Shown here: positions 8,697-18,079 of the stretch, piece by piece
Position numbering within the stretch: position 1 is the first letter of the stretch
Layout: each line of letters opens with the position of its first letter
Assembly (NCBI RefSeq): GCF_024259865.1
Contig: NZ_JAKUDN010000001.1
Span: 58,303 to 122,302, forward strand
Direction: 5' to 3'
From: Candidatus Synchoanobacter obligatus
Lineage (GTDB): Bacteria; Pseudomonadota; Gammaproteobacteria; Comchoanobacterales; Comchoanobacteraceae
Length of the DNA stretch: 64,000 nt
Made by a program: the position numbers and the translations under genes
Notes under the pieces: model-generated
What the model saw: only the letters and a program-made list of their open reading frames with translations
Told to the model about the DNA's origin: nothing
The model's database searches: none

Positions 8697-10369
8697 ACCT
8701 TTCTCCTTTTGATAAAACCAAGCGCCATTAGCATGGCACATCCCCAAATCCAACGAACACCATACTGATGATATATACGCATTGACCAACCATCCTCTAC
8801 TTCAGCTGACATCACCACATAGCTTTCCTTAAACCAACTTATTCGGGTATCTGATATTGCAATAGCCATGTCGTTTAGAGGAAAATACCGAATAGCAGGA
8901 TAATAATATGTCCCGGCTATATTCAACGTTGCTTTTTTTTCTAAATACGTAGGAGATTTTGTACTTTCAACTGACTCCATTACAACCGTATCTCCCATCA
9001 GAGTCAAAGAATCACCCATTTTAATCACAATGTCTTCATAGGAAGTTAAATGGCCATTGATTAACATCAGCAATACCATTAAAACAAATGCCATATGTGA
9101 TAGATTCCAATGCTTGCTACGATAGTATGTATATAACACAAGAGCACCTGCCCCAATGGCTATAGCCAACAGTAAATGATCAGACAGCATATATGCCACC
9201 AGCATCAATACAACACCGAGACCCATTGCAGTTCGGCTTACCGACAAATAGCTAACCAATCCATAAAACACCACAAACACCATTGGTAACATCACCTTTG
9301 TGAAAAAGACTTCAGAGAGTACCAAAGGAGGAAGATTAAACAGTGACAGCATCCAAGGCAATAGCAATGTTGCGCTAAGAAAGAGTGTTATCCCTACTGC
9401 CAACAAACAGTTTAATCGAATGGCGAAGGCCTCTTGTGATCTCAGTGGGATATGGCGATACATATGATACAGCACCATGCCCATAATCAAAAGCCAATAG
9501 GCTCCAAGCCCATAAAATACGGGAGGGCTTTCGGCAAAACTATGCACCGATGCCAACATACCCCCTCTCACCATCATGGTTGAAAAGATGGTTGCCATAA
9601 AACCCATTAATGACAATATATATATCCATCTTTTTTGCTTTGCTATGACTGCATGATATAGGCCTAACTGCATTATCCAAGGTAATAACGAAGCATTCTC
9701 AACAGGGTCCCATCCCCAATAGCCGCCCCAACCTAAGATTCTATATGCCCACCAACTCCCCAAAACAATAGCCATCGTTAATATAACCAGTGAAGCGCTT
9801 AAAATACGCTTTAACAGCGCTTCATTATCTATACTCTTATCGCATGATAATACATATAAAAATGGGACAATTGAGGCCACATAACCGAGATATAACATCG
9901 GTGGATGAATCATCATACCAATATCTTGTAATAATGGATTTAAGCCTTGCGAGGGCATGACTGTCGTCGAGTGAGTAAAAGGATTGCTTGAGAGTAGCAA
10001 TACTGTCAATAATCCTCCAATCACAAAAGCATAACGTTTCAGATCAATCAATGATCGATGGCAGATAACGGCATAAAAAACCCAGGTGCTCATTGCCGCC
10101 ATAAACAACAATAGGGAGCCACTATGACCTGCATATACTGCAGCAACCCTATAGTAAAAAGGCAATTGCCCATGACTGTGCTGAACCACATAGTCTATTG
10201 AGAGATCTTGTATGACAAACGCTAAGACCAATATACTTAATGATAAAATTAGCGTCGCCCAATGCGCGTAAAATGCCCGATATTTAACCTGTTCATTGGT
10301 AGAAAAAATAGGCACCATGAGCACATAGGACAATACCAATATAATCTGACCTATCTCACTGAGCACCAT
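8693..10369 (-). CDS. ccmF: Cytochrome c-type biogenesis protein CcmF
   Basis: 558 residues from the ATG at 10369, which overlaps the last 14 nt of ccmE and has an AAAAGGAAAG ribosome site. This start gives the expected MVLSEIGQIILVLSYVL beginning. It is a multi-pass membrane protein with the haem-handling WWD motif (GWGGYWGWDPVENASLLPW). CcmF works with CcmH in haem ligation to c-type apocytochromes. It is about 90 residues shorter than the E. coli protein; the C-terminus (RIYHQYGVRWIWGCAML) still ends in the expected final membrane helix, so the shortening is internal. Translationally coupled to ccmG. Confidence 0.93.
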   Translation of the reverse strand: MVLSEIGQIILVLSYVLMVPIFSTNEQVKYRAFYAHWATLILSLSILVLAFVIQDLSIDYVVQHSHGQLPFYYRVAAVYAGHSGSLLLFMAAMSTWVFYAVICHRSLIDLKRYAFVIGGLLTVLLLSSNPFTHSTTVMPSQGLNPLLQDIGMMIHPPMLYLGYVASIVPFLYVLSCDKSIDNEALLKRILSASLVILTMAIVLGSWWAYRILGWGGYWGWDPVENASLLPWIMQLGLYHAVIAKQKRWIYILSLMGFMATIFSTMMVRGGMLASVHSFAESPPVFYGLGAYWLLIMGMVLYHMYRHIPLRSQEAFAIRLNCLLAVGITLFLSATLLLPWMLSLFNLPPLVLSEVFFTKVMLPMVFVVFYGLVSYLSVSRTAMGLGVVLMLVAYMLSDHLLLAIAIGAGALVLYTYYRSKHWNLSHMAFVLMVLLMLINGHLTSYEDIVIKMGDSLTLMGDTVVMESVESTKSPTYLEKKATLNIAGTYYYPAIRYFPLNDMAIAISDTRISWFKESYVVMSAEVEDGWSMRIYHQYGVRWIWGCAMLMALGFIKRRKV

Positions 10370-10751
10370 TCTTTCCTTTTGGACGGTAATATTCATCATG
10401 CTTAGCCATGACCTGCTTTGCATGAAACACTTGATTGTCATAATACCCAACTACCACAGCATCCTGGCCCTCTTTAAACATAGTGGGTAATGCACCAATA
10501 TACTGAACATCAATATCAATCTTATCATCAGCGACCTTAAAAGCGTAGACCCCCTGATGTTGAGCCAGTGACCCTGAAACAACGACACCCCCCATATACA
10601 CCTGTGAATCTGGCCGTGTTACCACTTCAGATGGCGTCATATATAAATGCATGCCTTCAGAAACAGCATCTAACATGAGCCAACCGGCTACCAGCATACC
10701 AGACATGATTACCAGTACCTGGCGCATTCGCTTATAATGATACAGGTTCAT
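10356..10751 (-). CDS. ccmE: Haem chaperone CcmE
   Basis: About 131 residues from MNLYHYKRMRQ. The ATG at 10751 overlaps the ccmC end by 20 nt; a longer frame exists but the basic N-terminus followed at once by a membrane anchor is typical of the family. A periplasmic beta-barrel follows, and the haem-binding histidine is in the motif VMAKHDEYYRP near the C-terminus. CcmE carries haem from the CcmABCD complex to CcmF/H. No ccmD is recognisable between ccmC and ccmE. Confidence 0.92.
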   Translation of the reverse strand: MNLYHYKRMRQVLVIMSGMLVAGWLMLDAVSEGMHLYMTPSEVVTRPDSQVYMGGVVVSGSLAQHQGVYAFKVADDKIDIDVQYIGALPTMFKEGQDAVVVGYYDNQVFHAKQVMAKHDEYYRPKGKNGAQ

Positions 10752-11427
10752 GACCAGACCTATGCAATACACTACGGGCAATAAACGATGTGACAATCAG
10801 TGCTGAAAGAACAATTGTCATTAACAATGGCCACAGCATGTCCCAAGGCATGGTATTATCAGATAAACGTAGCAATGTGGACCCTTGGTGTAATGATTGC
10901 CACCAGGTGACTGAGTAGTGAATCAATGGAATATCTACAACGCCAATCAACGATACAATCATTAAGACTTGCTTAGATACCAGGTGTTTCTGACTGGCAC
11001 GGTCGACTGCGATGTATGCCAAATATAAAAAAAACAGCATCAAAAAAGAGGTTAATCGAGCATCCCACACCCACCATGTCCCCCAAGTATAGTAACCCCA
11101 AACTGAGCCAGTCATGAGGGCTAGTGCACAACAAGTAGCACCCATTTTTGCAGATGCTGATGCAATCCAATCTGCTACTTTGATGCGTAAGACCCAATGC
11201 ATGATGCTGCAGCCTGCTACCACCAGATATAACAACAATGCGCCTATGGCCATTGGAACATGTAGGTAGATTAAACGGAAAACTTCACCTTGGGTTTCAT
11301 CAGCTGGCACAAACCAACAAATCCATGATGTAATAAAAATTGTCATTAGCGTCATGATGGGTAAACCATATCTAACAATCTTTTGACATATTGGTATATA
11401 ATGTTTTGGTGAAAAAATAGCAATCAT
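10732..11427 (-). CDS. ccmC: Haem export/loading protein CcmC
   Basis: 231 residues, six predicted membrane helices. The tryptophan-rich periplasmic motif TWGTWWVWDARLTS and the flanking histidines in YLHVPMA and IHYSVTWW are diagnostic for CcmC, which loads haem onto CcmE. First gene of the minus-strand ccm group, divergent from rpsU. ccmA and ccmB, which normally precede it, are absent here. Confidence 0.94.
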   Translation of the reverse strand: MIAIFSPKHYIPICQKIVRYGLPIMTLMTIFITSWICWFVPADETQGEVFRLIYLHVPMAIGALLLYLVVAGCSIMHWVLRIKVADWIASASAKMGATCCALALMTGSVWGYYTWGTWWVWDARLTSFLMLFFLYLAYIAVDRASQKHLVSKQVLMIVSLIGVVDIPLIHYSVTWWQSLHQGSTLLRLSDNTMPWDMLWPLLMTIVLSALIVTSFIARSVLHRSGHEPVSL

Positions 11428-11475
11428 GGCTTAATCATAACGTATTGACCGTACTGCTGCCAGAAAATAATTCAT

Positions 11476-11528
11476 AGCCAACTCCCTGCCTCTATAACGG
11501 GTTTACCACTGGGAGAGTGATGTTGGCT
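11476..11528 (+). other. Candidate structured 5' leader hairpin upstream of rpsU
   Basis: AGCCAAC at 11476-11482 pairs perfectly with GTTGGCT at 11522-11528; inside it TCCC (11483-11486) can pair with GGGA (11511-11514), enclosing a 24-nt loop. A TTGACC about 30 bases upstream could be a -35 element. The hairpin is followed by GCATGGGCCC and then the strong ribosome site at 11543-11550. The strand is unproven because it also lies upstream of the divergent ccmC. I do not identify a known riboswitch class. Confidence 0.35.
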
Positions 11529-11557
11529 GCATGGGCCCAAAAAGGAGGTGCTTTTAA

Positions 11558-11632
11558 ATGCGTTTGAAAGAAGCAAAACAAAAACTAACTTTTAATATAA
11601 AAAATGCTTGCGATTCATTAAATAAGTGGTAA
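11558..11632 (+). CDS. Candidate 24-codon leader ORF before rpsU with a perfect Shine-Dalgarno
   Basis: ATG at 11558 opens MRLKEAKQKLTFNIKNACD and ends at TAA 11630-11632, 37 nt before rpsU. It is preceded by AAGGAGGTG, a nine-base perfect complement to the usual 16S 3' end and the strongest ribosome site in this window. The site could be held in the loop of a short AAAAG/CTTTT hairpin. rpsU itself has only a weak AAGG about 12 nt before its ATG. A leader peptide controlling rpsU is possible; translation is not proven. Confidence 0.35.
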   Translation: MRLKEAKQKLTFNIKNACDSLNKW

Positions 11633-11669
11633 CATAGACGTAAGTTTTTATGAAAAGGTTTTATAATCA

Positions 11670-11939
11670 ATGGCAACAATAGATGTATCAAAAGCAGGAA
11701 ATCCACTTGCTGCTCTAAAAAAGCTAAAGCGTACTCTTGATAAACAAGGTGGTAGCGCAACAGCAAAATTCTCTGATAGACATGTCAAGCCGACTGAAAA
11801 ACGTCGAAAGAGAAAAATTGCTGCTCGTAAACGTGAAGAGAAGAAAAAGATTAACGATGCTAAGAACTTGCTATCCACAACACGCCGCTATCGTAACCTT
11901 TCTGTAAAACAGATCTTAAAGAAAATCTACGGCGCTTAA
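11670..11939 (+). CDS. rpsU: 30S ribosomal protein bS21
   Basis: 89 residues, very basic. The core PLAALKKLKRTLDKQG ... KPTEKRRKRKIAARKRE aligns with bS21 (ALRRFKR and KPTTERKRAKA in E. coli). It has a C-terminal extension of about 20 residues (LLSTTRRYRNLSVKQILKKIYG) compared with the 71-residue E. coli protein. bS21 sits near the anti-Shine-Dalgarno end of 16S rRNA and helps initiation. Followed after 6 nt by dnaG and then rpoD, the classical macromolecular-synthesis operon. Confidence 0.88.
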   Translation: MATIDVSKAGNPLAALKKLKRTLDKQGGSATAKFSDRHVKPTEKRRKRKIAARKREEKKKINDAKNLLSTTRRYRNLSVKQILKKIYGA

Positions 11940-11945
11940 TACGCA

Positions 11946-13616
11946 ATGTCAAAAACTTCGTCACATGCGACATCGGTCATTGATGGTGTTGACATTGCGG
12001 AAGAAATATCAAAATTTGTCAAACTCAAACCCAGTAAAAACGAATTATTGGGTTTATGTCCCTTTCACACAGAAGACACCCCTTCTTTCTATGTCAACCC
12101 TCAGAAAAGGTTGTTTTACTGCTTTGGCTGCCAAGCAGGTGGTAATGTCATCAACTTTAGAGCAAAAATACAAGGATTAAGTAATGCTGATGCAATAGAG
12201 GCGTTGGGTAAAGACTATAACATCAAACTCTCTGGGTCATTTATAGACCATCAGTCGCACTATCAAGTATTAGAGACCGCCCTGCATCTTTATCAAAATA
12301 CCTTAAAACAAAGCATAGAAGCGCAAAATTATCTCCAAAGTAGAGATCTTACAGCAGGCTCGATTCAAGCGTTTAAGATTGGTTATGCTCCTAATGGGTG
12401 GCAAAACCTGGCTGGTTTGAAGCAGATCAATAGCAAGCATGCCAAAGAACTGGGGCTAATTATTGATAATGCAAAAGGTGGATATGACAGGTTTAGGCAT
12501 CGGATCATGTTTCCCATATACACTCACCATGGCAGCTTGGTAGGCTTTGGCGGGCGATCTCTTGGTGATGAAAAACCCAAATACATTAACTCCTCTGAAA
12601 GTGCTCTATACAATAAAAGCCGAATATTGTTTGGTCTAAATCAAGCACTCCAAAATCAGCAAAAACAGTTAATTTTGGTAGAAGGCTATATGGACGTTAT
12701 TAGCCTTCATCAAGCAGGCTTTACTGGCGCAGTTGCCTCTTTAGGTACCGCATTTACAGCATCACACTTCCAGCTTGCTGCTAAGTATGCCGAGAGCATT
12801 GTCTTTTGCTTTGATGGTGACGAAGCCGGGCAAAAAGCGGCAGATAAAACGTTCCATACCATCTTGCCTCTGGTACGTGACCAAATTAGCTGCTATTTCT
12901 TAACCATGCCTCGTGGTGAAGACCCTGATAGCTTTATTAAGAACAATGGCATTGAGGCATTTAGAGCAAAACTCACAGCAGCAAGACCTTTTTCAACCCA
13001 CTTATTAGAACACTACCCACTATCCAGCAACCCATCGCTTGAAGAGAAGGCTCAGCAATATGACCATTTGCAAAAACTTTTAAACCACATGCCTAACTCT
13101 ATTTTAAAGCGGCTAATTATAGAACAAATCCCCCAGCTTTCAAACAACCATAAGCCTATAAGGGCCTCAAAATCCTCTGAGAAACCTAATCATAACATGA
13201 GGTTTATTGAGCTTGCATTCTCCTACCCTGAGCTAATCATCTCCCAAAAAGATTCTTTAAAGCAGTATCTAGCCATCTTACCCTCCACTGTTCAACTGGC
13301 AATCCAACGGGTTTTATCAAACCCTCAAACTTCACTTGCAGGGTTTTTAACTGAAGAAAACATTTCCTTTACTCAAAACACTCATGCTGTGAACCAGGCT
13401 CATGATATGACTGAGCAAATGGCACTTCATGAAATATCTGGCTTACTGACACATTATCAAATGATTGCCGTAGAACAAAAGATTCAAGAGCATATGGCCA
13501 TGATCGAACAAAATATCAACGCCAAAGAATCGAGTGAAATTCTACAAAAACTTCTTATCGTTAAGCATGGCTTAATAAAAAAGAAATCATTACTGGCAAA
13601 ATCAGAAGATTTGTGA
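11946..13616 (+). CDS. dnaG: DNA primase DnaG
   Basis: 556 residues. N-terminal CHC2 zinc domain with C38, H41, C59 and C62 (CPFH and CFGC). The catalytic TOPRIM core has LVEGYMDVI at about 245 and FDGDEAGQKAADK at about 290, the acidic metal-binding residues, followed by PRGEDPDSFIK. The C-terminal helicase-interaction domain is present but diverged. It makes RNA primers for replication. Middle gene of rpsU-dnaG-rpoD, 6 nt after rpsU. Confidence 0.96.
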   Translation: MSKTSSHATSVIDGVDIAEEISKFVKLKPSKNELLGLCPFHTEDTPSFYVNPQKRLFYCFGCQAGGNVINFRAKIQGLSNADAIEALGKDYNIKLSGSFIDHQSHYQVLETALHLYQNTLKQSIEAQNYLQSRDLTAGSIQAFKIGYAPNGWQNLAGLKQINSKHAKELGLIIDNAKGGYDRFRHRIMFPIYTHHGSLVGFGGRSLGDEKPKYINSSESALYNKSRILFGLNQALQNQQKQLILVEGYMDVISLHQAGFTGAVASLGTAFTASHFQLAAKYAESIVFCFDGDEAGQKAADKTFHTILPLVRDQISCYFLTMPRGEDPDSFIKNNGIEAFRAKLTAARPFSTHLLEHYPLSSNPSLEEKAQQYDHLQKLLNHMPNSILKRLIIEQIPQLSNNHKPIRASKSSEKPNHNMRFIELAFSYPELIISQKDSLKQYLAILPSTVQLAIQRVLSNPQTSLAGFLTEENISFTQNTHAVNQAHDMTEQMALHEISGLLTHYQMIAVEQKIQEHMAMIEQNINAKESSEILQKLLIVKHGLIKKKSLLAKSEDL

Positions 13617-13649
13617 TAATATTCATATAGAAAAAAACAATATCATTAT

Positions 13650-15305
13650 ATGAGTATAGATAAAAAATCAATTACCCCTAAAGCGAGATTGGTACCAGCT
13701 GAAAAAAGCGACGATACCGTCTGGCAGTACCTTCACTCAATGGGCCAAGTTCCTTTGCTAACGAAAGAATCTGAAATTACCATAGCAAAAGAAATAGAGA
13801 CGGCAACCAACAAGGTTATGTTAGCATTAAGTCAGTTCCCCTTTGTTACAACTAGAATTCTAGCCATATATGACGAAATCGTTGATGAAGATTGTGATAC
13901 AAAAAGTGACTTGTCGTACTTAATAAGTGGCTTGAATATTTATCCGGAACAGTACAGCACGGAGATTAATGAAGAAGAAGAAGCTGAAGAGTTGCTTATT
14001 GATCCTGACTCTGAAGCACTTAATGAAGACAGTAACGATGATATAGAAGAAGAAAGCGAATCACCTCCCCCATTTTTCGTTGAACTGAATACAGAGACGG
14101 TACATGAGTGTATGACGGCAATTAGGGAAAGCCATACTGCTTTAACTAAAGCCATGGAACAGAAAAAATCTCCTGCGATTATTAACCAGAAAAAAAACGA
14201 TCTTTCGCAAACATTTATAAAGATAAAATTCTCCGGCAGAATTATCAGACATGCCATCAACCAGGTAAAAGACACTCAAAAAATCATTCGAGAACTGGAT
14301 CAAAAGTTATTGCAGGTATTGGCTAAAAACATCAAAGTACCCAAAAAAGTTTTTCTACCTTTTTTCAAAGGAAACGAAAGCAATTCAACCTGGTATGCTG
14401 CTTTAATTGAAGCACATCCCGAGTATGCTGCTGGCTTTGAGGCGCACCAACACACGCTAAAGAGAATCTGCAAACAATACCGTAGAATCACTCATGAATA
14501 TAATGAATCTATTGGCGATATAAAAAACACCATTGCCACCATTACTCAAGGAGAAATTGCTGCCTCTAATGCAAAGAACCAAATGATCCAAGCAAACTTA
14601 CGCTTGGTCATTTCACGTGCTAAAAAATATACAAACCGTGGACTACAATTCTTAGACCTGATTCAAGAAGGAAATATAGGTTTAATGAAAGCAGTTGATA
14701 AATTTGAATACCGCCGTGGATTCAAATTCTCAACTTATGCAACTTGGTGGATTAAGCAGGCAATAACCCGAGCCATTGCAGATCAAGCGAGAACCATTAG
14801 GGTCCCTGTACACATGATTGAAACCATCAATAAAATCAATCGATTTCAACAAGACAGTTTACAAAAAACAGGTCGAGAGGCAACGCTCGAAAATATTAGC
14901 AAACATATGGATCTGCCTGTTTCAAAAATTATCAGTATCCTTAAAATATCTGATCCAGTGTCCGCAGATACTCCGATAGGAGAAGACAATGATGATGGCG
15001 CATCTCGCTTAAACTTTATTGAAGATAAGTCGGATACCCCCATGGATCAATCCATGCGCACAGCACTAAATGCTACGATTACAGATATGCTGAGCCACCT
15101 TCCTGACCGAGAAGCACACGTATTAAAGATGCGCTTTGGGCTCAATATGAATAGTGACCACACATTAGAAGAAGTCGGAAAACAGTTCGACGTCACAAGA
15201 GAACGTATTCGTCAAATCGAAGCAAAAGCGCTCAGCAAACTAAAACATCCAAGTCGTTCAGACAAACTGGCCGAATTCTTAGAAGAGATTGAATCTGAAA
15301 CATAA
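13650..15305 (+). CDS. rpoD: RNA polymerase sigma-70 factor, tandem copy 1
   Basis: 551 residues. Region 1.2 starts at about residue 25 ([19 protein letters not shown]); the roughly 80-residue region 1.1 of E. coli RpoD is not recognisable. An acidic non-conserved region (about 110-140) follows. Region 2 begins at about 311 ([11 protein letters not shown]) with the -10 recognition segment intact, and region 4 (about 482-545) has the -35 helix [15 protein letters not shown]. In region 4 this copy reads KALSKLKHP where copy 2 and E. coli have KALRK, a charge loss at a surface used by activators in E. coli. 33 nt after dnaG, the canonical rpoD place. Confidence 0.95.
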   Translation: MSIDKKSITPKARLVPAEKSDDTVWQYLHSMGQVPLLTKESEITIAKEIETATNKVMLALSQFPFVTTRILAIYDEIVDEDCDTKSDLSYLISGLNIYPEQYSTEINEEEEAEELLIDPDSEALNEDSNDDIEEESESPPPFFVELNTETVHECMTAIRESHTALTKAMEQKKSPAIINQKKNDLSQTFIKIKFSGRIIRHAINQVKDTQKIIRELDQKLLQVLAKNIKVPKKVFLPFFKGNESNSTWYAALIEAHPEYAAGFEAHQHTLKRICKQYRRITHEYNESIGDIKNTIATITQGEIAASNAKNQMIQANLRLVISRAKKYTNRGLQFLDLIQEGNIGLMKAVDKFEYRRGFKFSTYATWWIKQAITRAIADQARTIRVPVHMIETINKINRFQQDSLQKTGREATLENISKHMDLPVSKIISILKISDPVSADTPIGEDNDDGASRLNFIEDKSDTPMDQSMRTALNATITDMLSHLPDREAHVLKMRFGLNMNSDHTLEEVGKQFDVTRERIRQIEAKALSKLKHPSRSDKLAEFLEEIESET

Positions 15306-15454
15306 AGCCGCTATATTGTTGTTAGACATTCTTTATTACTCACTGCTTTGACTGTTTGAACAATGTATTTATTTACCGGCGCTATTGTAAAAAAATGATA
15401 TTTTACTAGCCAGGGGAGATATTTCATGCTTCAATTCAGTTACATTTCAACTTC

Positions 15455-17143
15455 ATGGGATATATGAGTAATATAGATGGGAATAAGGTAAGCGATAGCA
15501 ATTACATCTTTGACAAGGAGGCAGAGCACCTCGGTGAGTCACCCTCTTTTGAAGAACAGCCGCCTGAAATTGACGACAAACAAGTACAATCTCGAGTAAC
15601 TGACCGAGGCGATGACGTGGTATGGCAATATATGCATGCCATGGGTCAAATATCTTTACTTGATCGAGAAACTGAAATCAAGATTGCCAAAGAGATTGAG
15701 ATTGCAACTCATAAAGTCATGTCTGCACTGAGCCGGTTTCCTTTTGTTACCGCAAATATTCTAGCCATTTATGATGAAATTATTGACGAAGAGAATGACC
15801 AGCGTAATGATATTAATTATTTAATTAGTGGCCTTTCAATGCAAGCTGAAGACAGTCAAGAAGCCCAGCCCAGGGAAGACTTACCTGAAGACTCTGATGA
15901 TAACTCGCTATTTCTTGGACTGGATCTTGAAGCTGTCCATAAACATATGAATCACCTCAAGAACTGCTACCATGACCTCATTGAAGCCATGCATAATAAA
16001 GGCAGTGAAGAGGATATCTCTAAAAGAAAAACCGAGCTTTCAAAAGCCTTTACCAAAATAAAATTTTCCAATAGAGTGATTCGAAGCAGTATCCGACAAG
16101 TTAAAGAGACCCAAAGCAAAATCAAAGAACTTGATCAAAAATTACTACATATCTTGTCAAAGCAGATAAAAGTACCGAAAAAGCTATTTTTGCCTTATTT
16201 AAAGGATAATGCAGAACAAGCAAACTGGGTTGATGCCTTTCTAATTGAACATCCCAAATATCAAAATGACTTTGAAGAGCATCAACACAGTATTCAGCGT
16301 GTATACAAAGGCTACAAGCGCATTCAAAGACAATATAATGAATCCGTTACTGAGATCAAAAAAACCATCAAAGTCATCACCCAAGGAGAGCTTCAAACCA
16401 GTAAAGCCAAAGATGACATGATTCAAGCCAATCTAAGACTTGTGATCTCTCTGGCAAAGAAATACACCAACAGAGGACTGCAGTTTCTTGATTTAATTCA
16501 AGAAGGCAATATTGGCCTTATGAAAGCTGTTGACAAGTTTGAGTACCGTCGTGGGTTTAAATTTTCTACTTATGCTACCTGGTGGATCAAACAGGCGATT
16601 ACAAGAGCCATTGCAGACCAGGCTAGAACCATTAGAATTCCAGTCCATATGATCGAAACAATAAATAAACTACACCGTCTCCAGCGGGAAATCATGCAAA
16701 AATCTGGTAAAGAAGCATCTCTTGAGGAATTAAGCAAACAGATGGATATCCCTGTCGACAAGATTATTAAAATCCTGAAGATCACAGAACCTGTTTCAAC
16801 TGAAACACCTATTGGCGACAACAAAGAAGATGGTGGATCATTTTTAAGTGAGTTTATTGAGGACAAAACAGAATCCCCAATAGATAAATCCATGAAGTCC
16901 GCATTGAAAGAAGCCATTACCGACATGCTTGAAGGATTAACCCCGCGAGAAGCAAAGGTTCTACGTATGCGTTTTGGCATCAACATGAATACTGACCATA
17001 CATTAGAGGAAGTCGGAAAACAGTTTGACGTCACCCGAGAGAGGATCAGGCAGATTGAAGCGAAAGCACTCCGAAAATTAAAGCACCCGACCCGATCCGA
17101 AAAGCTATCAACATTCTTAGACGATATCACATCTGATGATTAA
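15455..17143 (+). CDS. rpoD: RNA polymerase sigma-70 factor, tandem copy 2
   Basis: 562 residues. An internal ATG at 15464 (MSNIDGNK) aligns better with the start of copy 1 and is the likely true start. A 45-residue acidic leader that does not resemble region 1.1 precedes region 1.2 ([19 protein letters not shown]). Region 2 differs from copy 1 by very few residues (ISLAKKY versus ISRAKKY; RTIRIP versus RTIRVP). Region 4 keeps the consensus KALRKLKHP and is closer to E. coli than copy 1. The 149-bp gap before it could hold its own promoter, so separate regulation is possible. Followed by a hairpin at 17144-17171. Confidence 0.95.
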   Translation: MGYMSNIDGNKVSDSNYIFDKEAEHLGESPSFEEQPPEIDDKQVQSRVTDRGDDVVWQYMHAMGQISLLDRETEIKIAKEIEIATHKVMSALSRFPFVTANILAIYDEIIDEENDQRNDINYLISGLSMQAEDSQEAQPREDLPEDSDDNSLFLGLDLEAVHKHMNHLKNCYHDLIEAMHNKGSEEDISKRKTELSKAFTKIKFSNRVIRSSIRQVKETQSKIKELDQKLLHILSKQIKVPKKLFLPYLKDNAEQANWVDAFLIEHPKYQNDFEEHQHSIQRVYKGYKRIQRQYNESVTEIKKTIKVITQGELQTSKAKDDMIQANLRLVISLAKKYTNRGLQFLDLIQEGNIGLMKAVDKFEYRRGFKFSTYATWWIKQAITRAIADQARTIRIPVHMIETINKLHRLQREIMQKSGKEASLEELSKQMDIPVDKIIKILKITEPVSTETPIGDNKEDGGSFLSEFIEDKTESPIDKSMKSALKEAITDMLEGLTPREAKVLRMRFGINMNTDHTLEEVGKQFDVTRERIRQIEAKALRKLKHPTRSEKLSTFLDDITSDD

Positions 17144-17171
17144 AGCCCCTGGTTCAGCATAACCAGAGGCT
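17144..17171 (+). terminator. Hairpin after rpoD copy 2
   Basis: AGCCCCTGGTT and AACCAGAGGCT form an 11-bp stem with one mismatch around a 6-nt loop, immediately after the rpoD stop. No clear T-tract follows, so it is a probable transcript end or stabilising hairpin rather than a textbook intrinsic terminator. Confidence 0.5.
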
Positions 17172-17204
17172 ATCAATCATCAAATTATCCTGAGAAAAAC
17201 TTTG

Positions 17205-18037
17205 TTAGTCCGCTGCCAATGTCTTCTGTGATTTAGTTTTAGCCTCTTTCGCCCTCGAAGCTTGAGCTTCCTTAAAACCCGAAGGCCTAAAGGTGTAAAA
17301 CTCAGCATAGGCTTCCTTAATGATATTTTTGACCAACACTGAAACTTGCCCGATTCTGATCTGCTGATAAAATTAGATGAGAAATCCACTGAACCAACGG
17401 CTTTACACTGAAAACCTGAAGCCAATGTTTGCTTCGGAGCCAACTTTAAATCCGCTAAGCTAGGATGTCTCTTTTCATCCTCCAAACATTGGCCAAATGT
17501 CATCTTTGTCCAGAATTGTAGCAATTCTCGTTTACTTGCCGCCAAAATCTGGGCAGCTATCAGTCCTGACGTTATACTTTCAGCAACAATCTCTTTACCC
17601 CAGATATTCTGCCACAACCACTCTAATGAGTGTGTTTCTACCACACTGCATAGATCTAATGTGAAAATCTTTAAATCGCTGTAAGATTTTTCAGACGCAG
17701 TGTCTAAAAGGTACATCCCAGTAAACTGATTAGCCACTGCTGGCATTTGGGCATTAAAGGATTTTAAATTTCCGCCTGAGAGCTCATCCACCTGACAGGC
17801 ATCCGTAAATAATTTTGAATTGGGAACAGCGCCTTTCGCCTTAATCTTTGAAAAATCCCTAGGATCCTAAAAAGCATTCAGTCCCCAAGCAGGATGCTGA
17901 GAACTCTAAACATGGCCTCAAAAGACAGCACAAGAATGCATTTTGAGACGACAAACCTTGAGAGCTATCTACCAGCCATCGTGAATAACGAATCCACTCA
18001 GGAGCACCGGTAAATTTTCAATAATATCATGAAATTC
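17205..18037 (-). pseudogene. Decayed gene of unknown family
   Basis: The longest intact piece (GTG at 17791 downward) reads DELSGGNLKSFNAQMPAVAN and on to VGSVDFSSNF. Near 17355 a frameshift moves the natural C-terminus into another frame (VSVLVKNIIKEAYAEFYTF, ending SQKTLAAD at the TAA 17207-17205). The intact piece instead runs into an unlikely Arg/Lys-rich tail ending at 17180. Upstream, HPAWGLNAF, a stop and DPRDFSKIKAKGAVPNSK continue the frame, with several further stops and frameshifts back to about 18037. I do not recognise the family. The decay explains the 800-bp gap between rpoD and the tRNA. Confidence 0.55.
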
Positions 18038-18039
18038 CC

Positions 18040-18068
18040 TTGCACAATAAATATGGTTCTGATATATT
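18040..18068 (+). promoter_or_regulatory. Sigma-70-type promoter of the tRNA-Leu gene
   Basis: TTGCAC (18040-18045), a 17-nt spacer and TATATT (18063-18068) lie 11 nt before the mature tRNA 5' end, the expected geometry for a tRNA promoter. The -10 matches five of six consensus bases; the -35 matches only the TTG half. Confidence 0.5.
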
Positions 18069-18079
18069 TAGTTTTATTT

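Noticed and set aside
11476..11540. Possible ZTP (pfl) riboswitch: CCACTGGGAG followed by GGCTGCATGGGC
   Set aside because: The 3' half is reminiscent, but the four-G segment, the conserved 5' GACTGGC element and the pseudoknot partner are not matched, and rpsU is not a usual target. Kept only as an unnamed structured leader.
15306..15454. TTGACT-based promoter for rpoD copy 2
   Set aside because: The -35 is good, but the only correctly spaced -10 (TATTTA) matches poorly; not strong enough for a feature.
16570..17130. 186-codon minus-strand frame inside rpoD copy 2
   Set aside because: Lies wholly antisense to a highly conserved sigma factor; the composition follows from the sense codons.
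17180..17354. Arg/Lys-rich C-terminus of the frame ending at 17180
   Set aside because: It is the out-of-frame reading after a frameshift; the natural-looking C-terminus is in the other frame and ends at 17205.
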